Of a stretch of DNA of 64,000 bases, positions 45,361-57,196 are shown piece after piece. How positions within the stretch are numbered: position 1 is the stretch's first letter; every line of letters begins with the position of its first letter. This stretch comes from Sabellastarte sp. h YS-2021 (lineage: Eukaryota > Annelida > Polychaeta > Sabellida > Sabellidae), in the NCBI GenBank assembly GCA_964017235.1, contig OZ024938.1, positions 57,837,816 through 57,901,815 of the forward strand, in the 5' to 3' direction. Under the pieces are notes generated by a model. The model worked only from the letters and a program-made list of their open reading frames with translations, was not told the DNA's origin and ran no database searches. A program made the position numbers and the translations under genes.

Positions 45361-47135
45361 ACAAGGCCACTGGCACAGTAGTTATCTCTCGCCTTAGAAT
45401 CAGTAATTATGCAGAACTAAAGGAGAAATAAGGACTTTGTAGTAAGATAATCTCACTTGACATTGAAGAAGGGGTCAAAGGTAAAAGTCAGCAATTGGGA
45501 AAGAGTCTTAGGCCTTGACTTCCTTTAACTTGATTTCACATTTGGAACCCCTAGTAGTAATGATAAGGGAGATATAAGGCCTTTTTAATAGGATAATCCC
45601 ATTTAACATGTGATATGAAGACCATTTTGTTTTCGAAACTAGGCCAAATTACTATCACGCTAACTTTCCTAGCCATATATATTTTGTGCATGTTTGATTA
45701 ACCTAGCTGCAATATTTCAAGTTTTGGAGCATCTTAATGATTTTTAAATAATTAGCTACGGCGGCCATTTTGTTTTTCAAAATAAAGCCAAAATTTTTCT
45801 CAAGTAAAACATTTAAAGCCCAGGACTTTTGATGGTCTGTCTGTATATTCTGGAGCCATAGCACCAATAATAAGGGTGAAATAAGGGCATTTTAGTGTGA
45901 CGACCTCATTTAACCTTGAAGCAAGGGTCAAAGGACAAATTCACCACCTGGAAAAGACTCCCAGTCCATGACTTGCTACAAGTTATTCTCGCATTCTGAA
46001 CCTCTAAGAGCAATATTAGGGGAGATGTAAGGCCTTTTTAATAGAATTACCCTGTTTGACATTTAACATGTGCTATGGCAGCCATTTTCCTTTTAGAACT
46101 AGGTCAAAATTACTATCAGGCTAGCTTTTCTAGCCATATATCTTTTGTGCAAATATGATAAAGCTAGATTTAGAGCACCTTTATGATTTTTAAACAGTTG
46201 GCTATGGCGGCCATTTTGTTTTTCAAAATAAGACCACAATATTGCAGAGACAGGTTATTGTAGCCACAAACATTCCCTCCAAATTTGATGAAGATATCTG
46301 TATAAATGAATGAGATGTTAAGGTTTATGTTAAAACCTGACAAACAGATGCATGGACGGATACACAAACAGACATACATATGGAAGGCGTTTACAATCTC
46401 TTGACCACAACCTATGCTTTTCATGGTCTATCTTTAAAATCTGAAGCCATAGCACCAATAATAAGGGAGACATAAGGATGTTTGAATGTGACGACCTCAT
46501 TTGACCTTGAAGCAGGGGACAAACGTGAAATTCACACCTGGAAAAGATTCCCAGGCCACGACTTCCTCCAAGTTGTTTTCACATTCCGAACCTCTAGGAG
46601 CAATGTGTGAGGAGATATAAGACCTTTTTAATAGGATAACCCCATCTGACATTAAAGATGTGATATGGCGGCCATTGTGTGTTTGAACTAGGCCAAAATT
46701 ACTATCAAGCTAGCTCTTCTAGCCATATAGCTTTTGTGCAAATTTGATGAAGCTAGCTGGAATATTTCAAGATTTAGAGCACCTTTACGATTTACAAACA
46801 GTTAGCTATGGCAGCCATTTTGTTTTTCAAAATGAGGCTAAAATTTTTCAGAGACAGGTTTTGTGAAGAAATCTTTATAAATGAAGGAGATATTAAGGTT
46901 TATGCAAAATGTGATGAACGGACAGATGCAAGTACGTACGGAAAGCATGTTATAATCCCGACCACAGCCTTGGGCCACAGGCGGGAGATAATAAAGGAGG
47001 CATCCCCAGTTGCATGACAGTAACTTATGTAAAAACATACGGAAGGCATTTTATAATCTGCCAACCACGGCCTTCGGCCACATGCGGGAGATAATAAAGA
47101 AGGCATCCCCAGGTGCATGACAATAACTTATGTAA
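45361..47135 (+). repeat. 'GGCCATTTTG' repeat block, partly tandem
   Basis: Successive units carry 'GGGAGATATAAGGCCTTTTTAA' (45565, 46020, 46611) and 'GGCGGCCATTTTGTTTTTCA' (45757, 46204, 46812) at roughly 450-600-bp spacing, plus 'GACGACCTCATTT.ACCTTGAAGCA' (45900, 46489). The last 200 bp hold a further ~101-bp direct duplication (46932-47135). The inverted copy at 56224-58060 keeps the same order, so this is a mobile or amplified family without a recognisable coding region. Confidence 0.75.
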
Positions 47136-47264
47136 AATTTTAGTCACGTTTAGGATTTACTTCTCAAATATGGATATGTCTAATTGTTTTTATTTACACA
47201 CATGGTGCCCAGAGTATGATTCCAAGTATGCTCATGTTATTACTCAACATGTTAAATGTTGTTT

Positions 47265-47440
47265 AGACTTGCTCACAAGTATTTACTTCGGGGTGTATTT
47301 TTGAGACAATAAACGAATGATGTTACGACAGTCTGGATTTTACACTCTAAGTTACAGTAAACTTTCTTTCTAAAGGGAAGTGTTCTCAGAGAAATCATAG
47401 TGCACCAAGAAGGATCTAATACTAGGTCTAAATGTTGCTA
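47265..47440 (+). repeat. Dispersed repeat (partners 63545-63700, 44660-44770)
   Basis: 'CTTGCTCACAAGTATTTACT', 'GAGACAATAAACGAATGA' and 'CAGTCTGGATTTTACACTCT' occur in the same order at 63551-63630. Unclassified. Confidence 0.65.
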
Positions 47441-47536
47441 GACACAGTCTTCACGTCAGTGGCTTTTCACTTTCGTTTGTCACATTAAGAACTCAACTTG
47501 AAAGTTTTACTTACACTTGTCTCACACATACTACAC

Positions 47537-47760
47537 GTGGCCATGCTGGTGCAGTGGTGACACACTCACTTCCCACCTCTGAGGTTGGCGGTTCAAACCT
47601 CAGACACTATGTGGGAAAGATGGTAGTTTCTTACCAGTGGTCGGCAATCTTGACCAACTCTGTATACTGGTTTTCTCTTCCCATAAAACCATCTGTCGTG
47701 ATATGACCTATACAGTGTTGATGGTGACGTTAAAACCCAAGTAAAATAAAATAAATAAAC
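47537..47760 (+). mobile_element. tRNA-derived SINE, diverged subfamily
   Basis: Head GTGGCCATGCTGGTGCAGTG, box B-like GGCGGTTCAAACCTC, conserved body 'CTGTCGTGATATGACCTATA' and tail AAATAAATAAAC. More tRNA-like in box B than the 6088 copies. Confidence 0.8.
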
Positions 47761-47790
47761 ATGCATACTATATTTTCTTAGATGATGTTA

Positions 47791-48003
47791 AGGGACCTTG
47801 CTGGTATAGTGGTTAAAGGCTTTGGTCGGCAGTCTGAATCCAAGACCTTATCCTATATGCAAATGTCGTCAGTTGCTTACCGATGCCAGGCAGTTTACAG
47901 AGCAGACTCTTAACCAAAACTAGTACATACTGGTTTCATTTGCCCTTATAGGTCATGATATAATGTGCAGAATGTATTGAAAGTGACATTAAAGCCAAAT
48001 AAC
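47791..48003 (+). mobile_element. Degenerate SINE, directly following the previous one
   Basis: 'CTTGCTGGTATAGTGGTTAAA' head, 'CAGTTTACAGAGCAGACTCT' and 'TACTGGTTTCATTTGCCCTTA' body; same order as the 6088 family but older. Confidence 0.65.
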
Positions 48004-50099
48004 TCAGTCCTAAGAATTGTTTTAATTTGAAGGATGATCTGCAACCAAATTTTAGTTCAAGGTTTTAATCAACACACTCATAAACAATATTAGAGGTGTT
48101 GGGCTTTGGCAGGGGTATGTACTCTCTGAGTGCTCTTGTTGGATCATTGACAATGGGGTAGCTGTCTCGTTACAGCATTAACATCTTTTGATATGTAATG
48201 ATAAATAATCGTTTATGTTGTCATGAAAGTTTGATTATTGATAATCAGACAGTACTAAATTCCTTTGAAACATAATGTTAAAGGATCATTTACATTGTCA
48301 TGATAAACATTACTCGAAAGGTTTGTTAACAGAGTTTCAGTTTTGTTATATGGAAATCCATGTTGACATGGCTATCTCAAGAGAAGATTAGTCCCATGAG
48401 TCCCTACATTACTGTCCAAATAGTAGTTAGGACTAGGGTTACCATAGCCTTGCCTAAGGCTCAAATTTGTACCCTATCTTTTTCAGACATGCGCACAGAT
48501 GTTTGGTATTCAAAAAGCATTCATACATGTTATGAGAAATAAGTTCATTAGACAGTATGCCAATATAAAAGTCAATCTATGTATGTGAGTACATTATATG
48601 AACCAAAACTTCATTATCTGAACTAAAACTTTCCCTAATTACAAAGAAACTCGAACCTTCGCATCACGTGGTTTGTCAGCCTTCCTGTCGTTTTTGAAAG
48701 GATCAGCACTGTAATGATCACTGTTGTTTGATTACTTGTAATACTGTTAACTTGAATCACTACTATTGCTATTTATGTTATTTAAAAGTTAGGGTTTTAT
48801 GTTCTGTTCAACAGACATGGTCATATCGGTATAAGGCCTTGGCATCGCCACTCGTGGGAGTCTTATTACCAGTAGGCTACTTTTCCTAGGATAATGTTTC
48901 TAAATATGGGGCTCACTTGTGTCAAATATTTAACTCACCGGTGCTTCTTTTGTGGTTCAATGCACTTCGTGTTTTAGTAGTATTCATTGGGTTTACTAAG
49001 TGGGGCCTCAAATTTGGGTCAGATGTATACAACATAGGAAAGAAACATTTTTTGCGCACATATAGACATTGTCAAAATGTTTGAAAAATGTCTCACAAGC
49101 TGCCATGTACTAAACTGAAATGCACCCACAATAGGGGTGAGGAGGGGAGTGCTATCGCTTTTGGGGCAGTCCATCTTTAAATGTGTATTACCCACACACA
49201 AGGGCCATTTACAGAATATTAAGTACAAGTTTGTAAAGCAAAATTCTAATACGTGTTGATACGATCATACAGAACAGTGTGAATGAGCCATAAGGACTTC
49301 TTTTTCTTTTGCCAAAGTGTGAACACTCATGGTGATTTTTATGTTACACTAAAGATGTTACTGGACATATCTCATTTTTACAGGTTTTACTTTTATCTCT
49401 TCGGAAAGGCTATGGGTCTTTTATATTATAATCACACTTTTATATCTCATGGGTGAAAGTAGGCTAACTACCCATTATATGCATAAGTCACAATGTATTG
49501 ATTATTTATTGGCTGACTCTATGCAAATTAATCAGGTGAACACACATTCAACAAGGAGTAGTACTTTTTGGCTAGTTTGTTTGACCTGGTTAATCCCAAT
49601 CCTAGGAAAATTGTATCTTAAGGTCATTATATGTATCGAGAAAATATTGATTTATATGTCGATCCATAATAAGTTATGTGTAAAACAAACTTAGAAAAGA
49701 GGTCTGGGAAATACAATGATATATGAAACATAAAATGGCACAACCACAATAGGTAAACTTTCCCAGTGACATATACAAAAAATGTACCGTAAATGAAGAT
49801 AATATAGTATGAATGTGTGGCATGAGTATGTTATCATTTATCTTCATGAGTGATATTTTTTCCTAAATGGCTATAAAGGGGATGCGTTTTCCTTTATTTT
49901 CTACCACACTACGTAAAATAAGTCCATATTTGTCAAAAGAATACAAAGAAAATAACCGTGAATCCAGTGACACAAGTGATTATAAAACCTTCAATCTTTA
50001 ACTTGAACTTTCTCAACCATTTCTGTAAGGACTTTCATGACACAAAAACTAACAGACCCAAACTGTGAAAATATCTTTCTAATGATTGCATATAACATA
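48004..50099. other. Non-coding; scattered dispersed-repeat fragments
   Basis: 48570-48650 and 49240-49290 ('AATACGTGTTGATACGATCATACAGAACAGT') match parts of 63830-63985. No gene supported. Confidence 0.45.
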
Positions 50100-50101
50100 T
50101 A

Positions 50102-50326
50102 GAGTAAGAAATCTAAAATTCGCCACATATCTGAAATTCGCCACATGTGAAAATGCTAATAAAATAAATTAATTGTGGTGAGATTTGTTGACTGTATAGT
50201 AAATTAAGACTTTTTGAACTGAAAAATACCAATTTTTGGACAAAAACATCATTGTCTTCATAAAATTAACTAAGGTTTTTGAGGTGGCGAATTTTAGATT
50301 CCTGGCGAATTTTAGATTTCTTACTC
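50102..50326. mobile_element. TA-flanked MITE with doubled terminal motif
   Basis: 225 bp between TA dinucleotides (50100-50101, 50327-50328). The 24-bp inverted ends start GAGTAAGAAATCTAAAATTC. A second 'AAATTCGCCACAT' or 'GGCGAATTTTAGATT' motif lies just inside each end. Tc1/mariner-type by target; non-autonomous. Confidence 0.85.
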
Positions 50327-50328
50327 TA

Positions 50329-51255
50329 CTAAGACTACGTAATTAGTACAGTATTTCCGAAAAAACAGCCTTTGGTTATGCCTTTGTAAATCGACTGAAA
50401 GGGGCTCTGGGGAACACCCAAAAATGTGACCCAGTCTGTATGTCTCGGTATTTAGGTAAAGTACAGTTCATGATTGTTAATAAATTGTCACAATCTTTTA
50501 TCTCCTCAATTTACAGATCTCAATCTGATATAATCTCTGACAGTCCCAAGCCACATACCACAGTCACCCATGTAAACCAGTATCTTATAGACAGGCTATG
50601 ACACTCACTGTCAACTTCCATTGTTTAATCCTTATGTTTACTCACACATATTTCATATTCTACTAATCTAATACCAGCGCGGTGTGACTCTCACAAGTGG
50701 CAATCTTGCGGGCCTGTCCTAATATGAGTCTGGCCATTCAAGTGGGCGTAAAACCTAAACTTTGATTTTCTAATACTAACTTGTACTATTATGATAACAG
50801 ACAATACCTTTTAGTAAATACATTATCATATTTTAAACACTTGCATTAATACTCAGCAACCAATTTACATTATTCCGAATTTTTTGTAAATTTTTCTGAC
50901 CTGGGTTCTTATTTTTCGTTTTTCTGTGACCTTTTCTGATTTTCACCTTCAACTTGGGCCATTCACAAGTTGCCACTTTAACCTTATGATATTGCAGATA
51001 ACTTCACCATTTTTATAATATTAAACCTCAGCTCACACTCTGCAAACACTAATAATTTAAACTCATAGATATTTATGCTCTAAACGCAAATATGAATGTT
51101 GATATTGATCCTCTGACCAAATGGTGAAATTGAATGATTTTTAAACCAAAATGGTGTTAGGTCTTTGCCTGTCTCTGGGGGAAACTGGTAAGCTAATGTC
51201 TTTCAGTTAAGCTCCATTAAGGTTGAAGTATAATCCTTATATAACAAATAATATA
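50329..51255. other. Non-coding, no feature recognised
   Basis: Nothing supported. Confidence 0.4.
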
Positions 51256-51388
51256 CAGTAGCCTAGTGGTTAACACACTGACCTTAGAACACAGAGGACT
51301 TCAATCGCAGGTACAGGCAGATACGCAGTGGCTCAAATGACCACTTAAAATGGTGGTCTTCTGCCATTGGGTCTTATCCCAAGCAGAC
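51256..51388 (+). mobile_element. tRNA-derived SINE fragment, third type
   Basis: 'GTAGCCTAGTGGTTAACACA' fits a box A and D-loop, and 'GGACTTCAATCGC' fits a weak box B. It stops abruptly at the adjoining MITE. Confidence 0.45.
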
Positions 51389-51393
51389 TAATG

Positions 51394-51836
51394 CCCCATT
51401 CACACTACAGACAGCACATCCAGCAGTTACAGGTTTTCTGAGACAGTGGAACTGCCTCCTCGGATGCCTCATATTTTTTGGTGTAGCATTCACACTACAG
51501 GCGGTTTCCCATGCTGTAGTCCATGTTTGGTAAAATGTCCCTGTCCTTCAAATACTGGCCAAAGTTCACACGTGACCTTGTGACACAGTGACAAAATGTC
51601 CATATATCGCCACTCGCCTTATGTCGTCATATTACACCATGGACTACACCTTCAGTTACCATAGCAAGAAACTCATCTGCGCATGCTGACATTTGTATGC
51701 GCATGTCATGGTACCAAATTCAGAGGCGGAAGTTTTAAACAAATAAATTAACATACAAACCTTGGACGGTATTTGTAAGACATGGATGTTTGACTAAATG
51801 CGGACAACTGAGGGGGATACTAACTGTAGTGTGGGG
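51394..51836. mobile_element. Inverted-repeat MITE
   Basis: Left tip CCCCATTCACACTACAG, right tip (reverse-complemented) CCCCACACTACAG. An inner copy of 'ATTCACACTACAG' at 51488 repeats the tip. The interior from 51600 matches 54535-54700. Superfamily unassigned. Confidence 0.65.
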
Positions 51837-52062
51837 TATAGATTCTGTCTTTCAGTTAAGGAAATGTCAGTCAATAGTGAACTTGGGCTGTACTTGTGCA
51901 GTTGTGATTGGTCAAATAGTGCTTTGAGTAATGTAGTAAAGGAGATATTATGTGCAATATAATTATACAACAAAATACAATTCAAAGCAAATTAAATGCA
52001 TTTGAACAGCTACAGAAACTACAACAATAAAATAATGCATAAAATTTATTTCAGTTACTCAC

Positions 52063-52100
52063 CGTAACCTTGACCTCATTACCCTCAGCCATTGTTAGAC
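52063..52100 (-). CDS. Candidate first coding exon of an unrecognised host gene
   Basis: On the minus strand a strong acceptor (TTTTCTTTTTGTACAG) is followed by 8 bp, an ATG in good context (AACAATGG), ten codons (MAEGNEVKVT) and a consensus donor GTGAGTAA. This acceptor-start-donor arrangement is unlikely by chance and suggests the start of a gene running towards lower coordinates. I could not find the next exon, and ten residues are too few to identify the protein. Confidence 0.4.
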
Positions 52101-53639
52101 CTGTACAAAAAGAAAACTATTGCGCTAAAGTGCTGCTAATTCAATGCTGTAAGTCAAGCACTCAAAGTTCACAAACCTCCACCAAGGGTGTTTCTGAAAA
52201 TTCAGAATGTTCTTTGTATCCAGGATATAATCCCTATATTTTGCTAATCCCTTCTTCCTTCAGCCAGGCTGTACCCGTATTAAAAATTTCCTTAAAGAGT
52301 AATGTCAACCAGAAAGTCTAAATCATTGAGAATACATTAAAAATGGTAACTTTGAACATTTGTAAGTTTATTGGATCAAGAATATAGTTCCGTTCTGCCC
52401 AAATTTACTCTCTTCTTCATTTGGTCAAGCCCTGCCAAAATCAAAACAAAATCATAAAGATCCATTCATTATTTTTGAAGCAATAATAACACAAAAACAA
52501 ATGAACACACTCAAAAACATAACCTCCTGATGGAGTTAATAGCAGGAAAATTAATCAAGTCATGTATATTTTAAAATCCTATATAATTTAGCTTTAATAA
52601 TATGCAAAATGAGTTCATATTTACCCAATAATGAAACAACTATGTAAAAAATAACCCATCCACAGTGAGGGGCACCAGTAAACATAAAAACTAGCTTTTT
52701 CAACTTTAGATTTTCTCCCCCACTTCTGCATGGATTGCTCGATAATAGGAAACTGTTTAAGTTTTTGGTCAATGTTTTGTGGATATTAATTCAAAATTAA
52801 GGACAATTTGCAGTTTGTTATTGTTATAATTTTGCTGATGATTTGCAATTCAGTCAATGCGGGTTTTCAACCTGGGAATGGGACACACCACTTCCTGTCT
52901 GGAACCATCATTTAAAAGGGACTCAAAATAAACAACTTGCTGAATTGGTAGACCAATATGCTTGTGAGCCCAGCCCATGGTCATTGAAAGAAAATTACCT
53001 ATTTTAAGTTTGAGCCGAAACAGTTTCATCCTTTTTAAAATGATTCAAAGAACAACAGAATTAAAATCGACCATGTTGATAATCTAAATTTCTTAATGGG
53101 AATTTAGCAAAACACCTGTAGGACAATTACGATGAATGATTTGGGTGTTTATTCATTAAAAAGTTAGTTTATCCATGAAAAGACAGAGGGAATGGCCATT
53201 ATTTTCAAATATTAAAATGTAACACTAAAATTCATCCAGAGAGATTACACCAAAGATTACATATTTTATTATAAACATTTAGATTGAACATTAATATTGG
53301 CATTTTCAAAGTCTTGCAAGAACTTTTATAACTGAATACATGGACAGTTGTAGAAAGTATATTGTGTTCTTGTAAGTCTTAAGAAAGAATTTAACTGAAA
53401 GTGTTGTCAGTAAAAATAGGTCAAATTGCAAAGTTCACATTTTTAGCTATTGTGATGCTACAGAGAAATTAAACGACAAAAGTTACATTTGTTATTTACT
53501 TCTTTGGGCGTTTCTTTGCATTACGTGCGACAGACGTGTGAGATGTTTTAAAAACCGTAATGCAATTTCAACTTTGACCAGAAATATATGTTTCAGAGGT
53601 CAAAACTAGGGTTATATATCCATTTAAACAGTTTGGGCC
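52101..53639. other. Non-coding, no feature recognised
   Basis: AT-rich; may include upstream intron or promoter of the candidate gene at 52063. Confidence 0.4.
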
Positions 53640-53728
53640 AGACCCTCGTAATTGCTACTTATGGGAGTCAAACAGTGACAGCCTGTTATTAAATGCCAAA
53701 CTTGCTAACCAGTGGGCCTCTGAGGACC
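53640..53728 (-). mobile_element. tRNA-derived SINE head, second family
   Basis: Minus strand: 'CCTCAGAGGCCCACTGGTTAGC' head and TTTGACTCCCATAAGTAGC, as at 61141-61260. Confidence 0.55.
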
Positions 53729-54489
53729 AACAGAAGCTATTCAAAGAAGATCATTGAGGGATGTGCGGATTTGAAAACCAACTTTTATCAATTCAGTGAA
53801 CTACTTAACTATTTAAACCTACCCTTCAATACATTGGTTAAAGAGCTGGCTTCGCATATCCAGTCAAACAGACACAACCATAGCGTTACAGAGTTGGACT
53901 GGGTAGACACTGACATGTTAAGTCAATGGCTAGCAATGGTATGTCATTAGAATCTTGACTTGTATTATGACGTGGCAGCATAGTTTTGCCCTGTGTATTA
54001 TATATTTTTTATAATAAAAGCCGCAGTATTTTTCATTTCATTATGGTTGATATTGTACTCTCAGCAGAGCAAATAGATGCAACTGGTGTCTTAGTGGTGG
54101 TTGATGAAATGTCAACTTACATTTCCTTCAATTAGCCACATTTTGAAAATTTACTCCGGCCTTAGTAGTCATATTTTCCAGATTTCGTCCTCCAGGGTTT
54201 TGTCCACGTACTGTGTGTAACATTTTATAAGGTGTCAACAGAGAGTTTATAGCTTTTTTTAAAAATTCCATATCTGTATTCAGCTACATTAAACATTATC
54301 GCTTTTTGTGTGTGATGTAATTTTATAATGTCAATACTGTCCACTGTTACGATTTCTCATGGAAATGGCTTTCCCATGTCAACTTCCCTTGTGATATTTT
54401 TTTATTCACTTGTTGTTGCCTTTTTGGTTCCCTACGGTTAAAAAAAATGCTGTTCACAGTCTCTCATGTCGTATTGTTACATGTCATTA
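53729..54489. other. Non-coding, weak + frame
   Basis: A + frame up to 53950 reads through from the SINE and has no recognisable domain. Not called a gene. Confidence 0.4.
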
Positions 54490-54827
54490 AGTAATGTCCA
54501 TTGCAAAACATCTATTTATCTCCACTTGCCTTATCACTGTATTACACCAAAAGACGATGAAATCACAACCTTATATACACTGTGGACTACCACTTCAGAC
54601 ACCATAGCAAGAAATTCATCTGAACATACTGGCATGCGTCTGTGCATGCCCACGGTACCAAATTCAGAGGCAGAAATTTTAAACAATTTAAAACATCCGT
54701 AGGACTTGAAAGATAATGGACATTTCACATGGTCGCATACAGATGTCAGAAGATTGTTGAAGGACGGGCGATGTTTTTTTGAAATGCAGACTACCGCGGG
54801 GTTACCTCCTGTATTGTGAATTATGGA
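54490..54827. mobile_element. Relative of the 51394 MITE, partial
   Basis: Shares 'ATTACACCA', 'CACTTCAGACACCATAGCAAGAAATTCATCTG' and 'GGTACCAAATTCAGAGGC' in order with 51620-51735; the right tip is diverged. Confidence 0.6.
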
Positions 54828-55731
54828 ATAAGCTTCAATACCTGAGTGTATTCTCTTGCGTATTAATTTACACTGTGTTAAGGGCTATGTCTCTTCTCAA
54901 CACTCTTCTCAATTATCATAATATTTAACTGATCAAACGCAGTAGTGCGACCAGTGCTTAGCATGTTATGATATGACTGAAAAACCCAAAGAATGAGAAT
55001 CCTTCTGTGCAATTATGTGATACTTCAATAACGTGTTACAACTGGTACTTTGGGCTTTTATGTCACATCTAGATATAAAAAATCCACATGGCACTGTATT
55101 TGACCCATATACTTGGGCATACAGACCGGATACTATTTTCTTTATATTCGTTGGTGCCCCTTAATATGGATAATTAGCATTTGTCATGCAAAAACAAGAG
55201 AAGAATTTTTTTGCAAATATTTAATTGATTATATGTTTTATCAGAAAAGTATTTTACAGAGCTTCTGCCCACTGTTGATACGTTTCCAAGCTATTATTTT
55301 GTATTCATTTGGTAAATATTGACTTATTTTACTGACTACTGAAGCAAAATAGTGGAAATAAAAGAAATACATCACTTATTATACATATATAAAATATATC
55401 ATTCATGAAGATTTACAACATAAAACCACGTGTATATCAGGATATTGTTTTCCATGTAGACTCTTTGATAAAGTTTTATCACACAGATACAATCTGTGAG
55501 ACAAATATGTGCACACAGATAATAAAGGAAAACTCCCTGACTGTGAAATTTGAAAAAATCTACATTACATATTGGAATGACAATATTATACAAATGAGAA
55601 GCATGTGTAATATATTGTTAACTTTCATGGGTGATATATACTTTTTATTGTATAAGTTTAATGGACCATGTGTTATTTTATTATCAACATTTTGTATCAA
55701 TAATAAGTATATTTTTATTTACTTGCTTTTT
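54828..55731. other. Non-coding, no feature recognised
   Basis: Several overlapping AT-rich frames around 55400-55750 on both strands, none with protein-like composition. Confidence 0.4.
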
Positions 55732-55742
55732 ACATCACTTTC

Positions 55743-55977
55743 GGGGCCATGGTGACAGAGTGGTAACACTCTCGCCTCCCACCTCTGAGATCGGAGTTCG
55801 AATCTTGGCCTGACCTCAAGTGGGAAACCTGGTAGTTACTTGCTGTTGGTCGACAGTTTACAGTACAGAACCTGGACCAACTGTATGTACTGGTTTCCTC
55901 TACCCATAAACTACCTGTCGTGATATGACCTATACAATGAGTGGAAAGCGATGTTAAAACCCAAATAAATAAAATTG
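55743..55977 (+). mobile_element. tRNA-derived SINE, full length
   Basis: Best-preserved head of the family: GTGACAGAGTGGTAACACTC and box B GAGTTCGAATCTTGG. Perfect 11-bp TSD ACATCACTTTC (55732-55742 and 55978-55988). Confidence 0.9.
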
Positions 55978-55984
55978 ACATCAC

Positions 55985-56184
55985 TTTCAACAAATTGATT
56001 GGTTATATTAAGAAGGGTAGTTTTAAGGGCAGAGGAAATGGGTATGTACACATTTGGTCAAGATTCTACTCTGAAAACCGCCTGGCATCGGTAAGCAACT
56101 ACCAACATTCCCACATACAATTGGGTCTGGGGTTCACAAGACCAAGAGGTGAGAGGTGAGTGTGTTAACACGTACACCACTCAG
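55985..56184 (-). mobile_element. Degenerate SINE, inverted beside the previous one
   Basis: On the minus strand: 'GTGGTGTACGTGTTAACACACTCACCTCTCACC', '..GGTAGTTGCTTACCGATGCCAGGCGG' and 'CTACCCTTCTTAA'; closest to the 47791 copy. Confidence 0.65.
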
Positions 56185-56187
56185 CCC

Positions 56188-56218
<31 letters not shown>

Positions 56219-56223
56219 AAAAA
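56185..56223. repeat. Poly(C)24-poly(A)15 tract
   Basis: 24 C (56185-56208) followed directly by 15 A (56209-56223), at the junction of the inverted SINE and the following repeat. Length may be affected by sequencing. Confidence 0.95.
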
Positions 56224-57196
56224 TTAAATGTCCGTTTGTCATGTTTTTCCATAAACCTTAATATTTCATTCATTTAAAAAGATATCTTCACCAAATTTGC
56301 AGGGAATGTTTATGGCTATGAAAACCGGTCTCTGCAAAATTTTAGCCTCATTTGGAAAAACAAAATGGCCGCCATAGCTAATTGTTTGAAAATCATAAAG
56401 GTGCTCTAAATTTTGAACTATTCTAGCTTCATCAAATTTGCACAAAAGTTATATGGCTAGGAAAGCTAGTCTGACAGTAATTTTGGCATAGTTCAAAAAC
56501 AAAATAGCCGCCATACCCCATGTTTAATGTCAAACATGGTTATCCTATTAAAAAGGCCTTATATCTCCCCAAATATTGCTCCTAGAGGTTCAGAATGTGA
56601 AAACAACTTGTAGGAAGTCATAGCCTGAGAATCTTTTCCAGGTGATGAATTTGACCTTTGACCCCTGCTTCAAGGTTGAATGAGGTCATCACACTAAAAC
56701 ATCCTTATTTTTCCCTTATTACTGGTGCTATGGCTTCAGAATATAAAGACAGACCACCAAAAGTTCTGGCCTTCAAATGTTTTGCCTGAGAAAAATTTTG
56801 GCCTTATTTTGAAAAACAAAATGGCTGTCATAGCCAATTATTTAAAAATCATTAAGATGCTCTAAAGCTTGAAATATTGCAGCTAGGTTCATCAAATATG
56901 CGCAAAATATATATGGCTAGGAAAAACTTAGCCTATAGCTGATAGTAATTTAGCCTAGTGTCAAAAACAAATTGGCCGTCACATGACATGTTAAATGGGA
57001 TTATCCTATTAAAAAGGCCTTATATCGCTTATCATTGCTACTTGGGGTTTCAAATGTGAAAACAACTTATACAAAGTCAAGGCCTGAGACTATTTTCCAA
57101 TTGCTGACCTTTGACCCCTTCTTCAATGTCAAGTGGGGTTATCTTACTACAAAGGCCTTATGTCTCCTTTAGTTCTCCATTATTACTGATTCTGAA
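56224..57196 (-). repeat. 'GGCCATTTTG' repeat, inverted copy (left part)
   Basis: Reverse complement of the 45361 family, with the 'CCTTATATCTCCCC' motif at 56560, the 'AAAATGGCCGCCATAGCTAA' motif at 56362 and 'TTGACCCCTTCTTCAATGTCAA'. Interrupted at 57196 by the TTAA MITE and resumed at 58024-58060. Confidence 0.8.
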
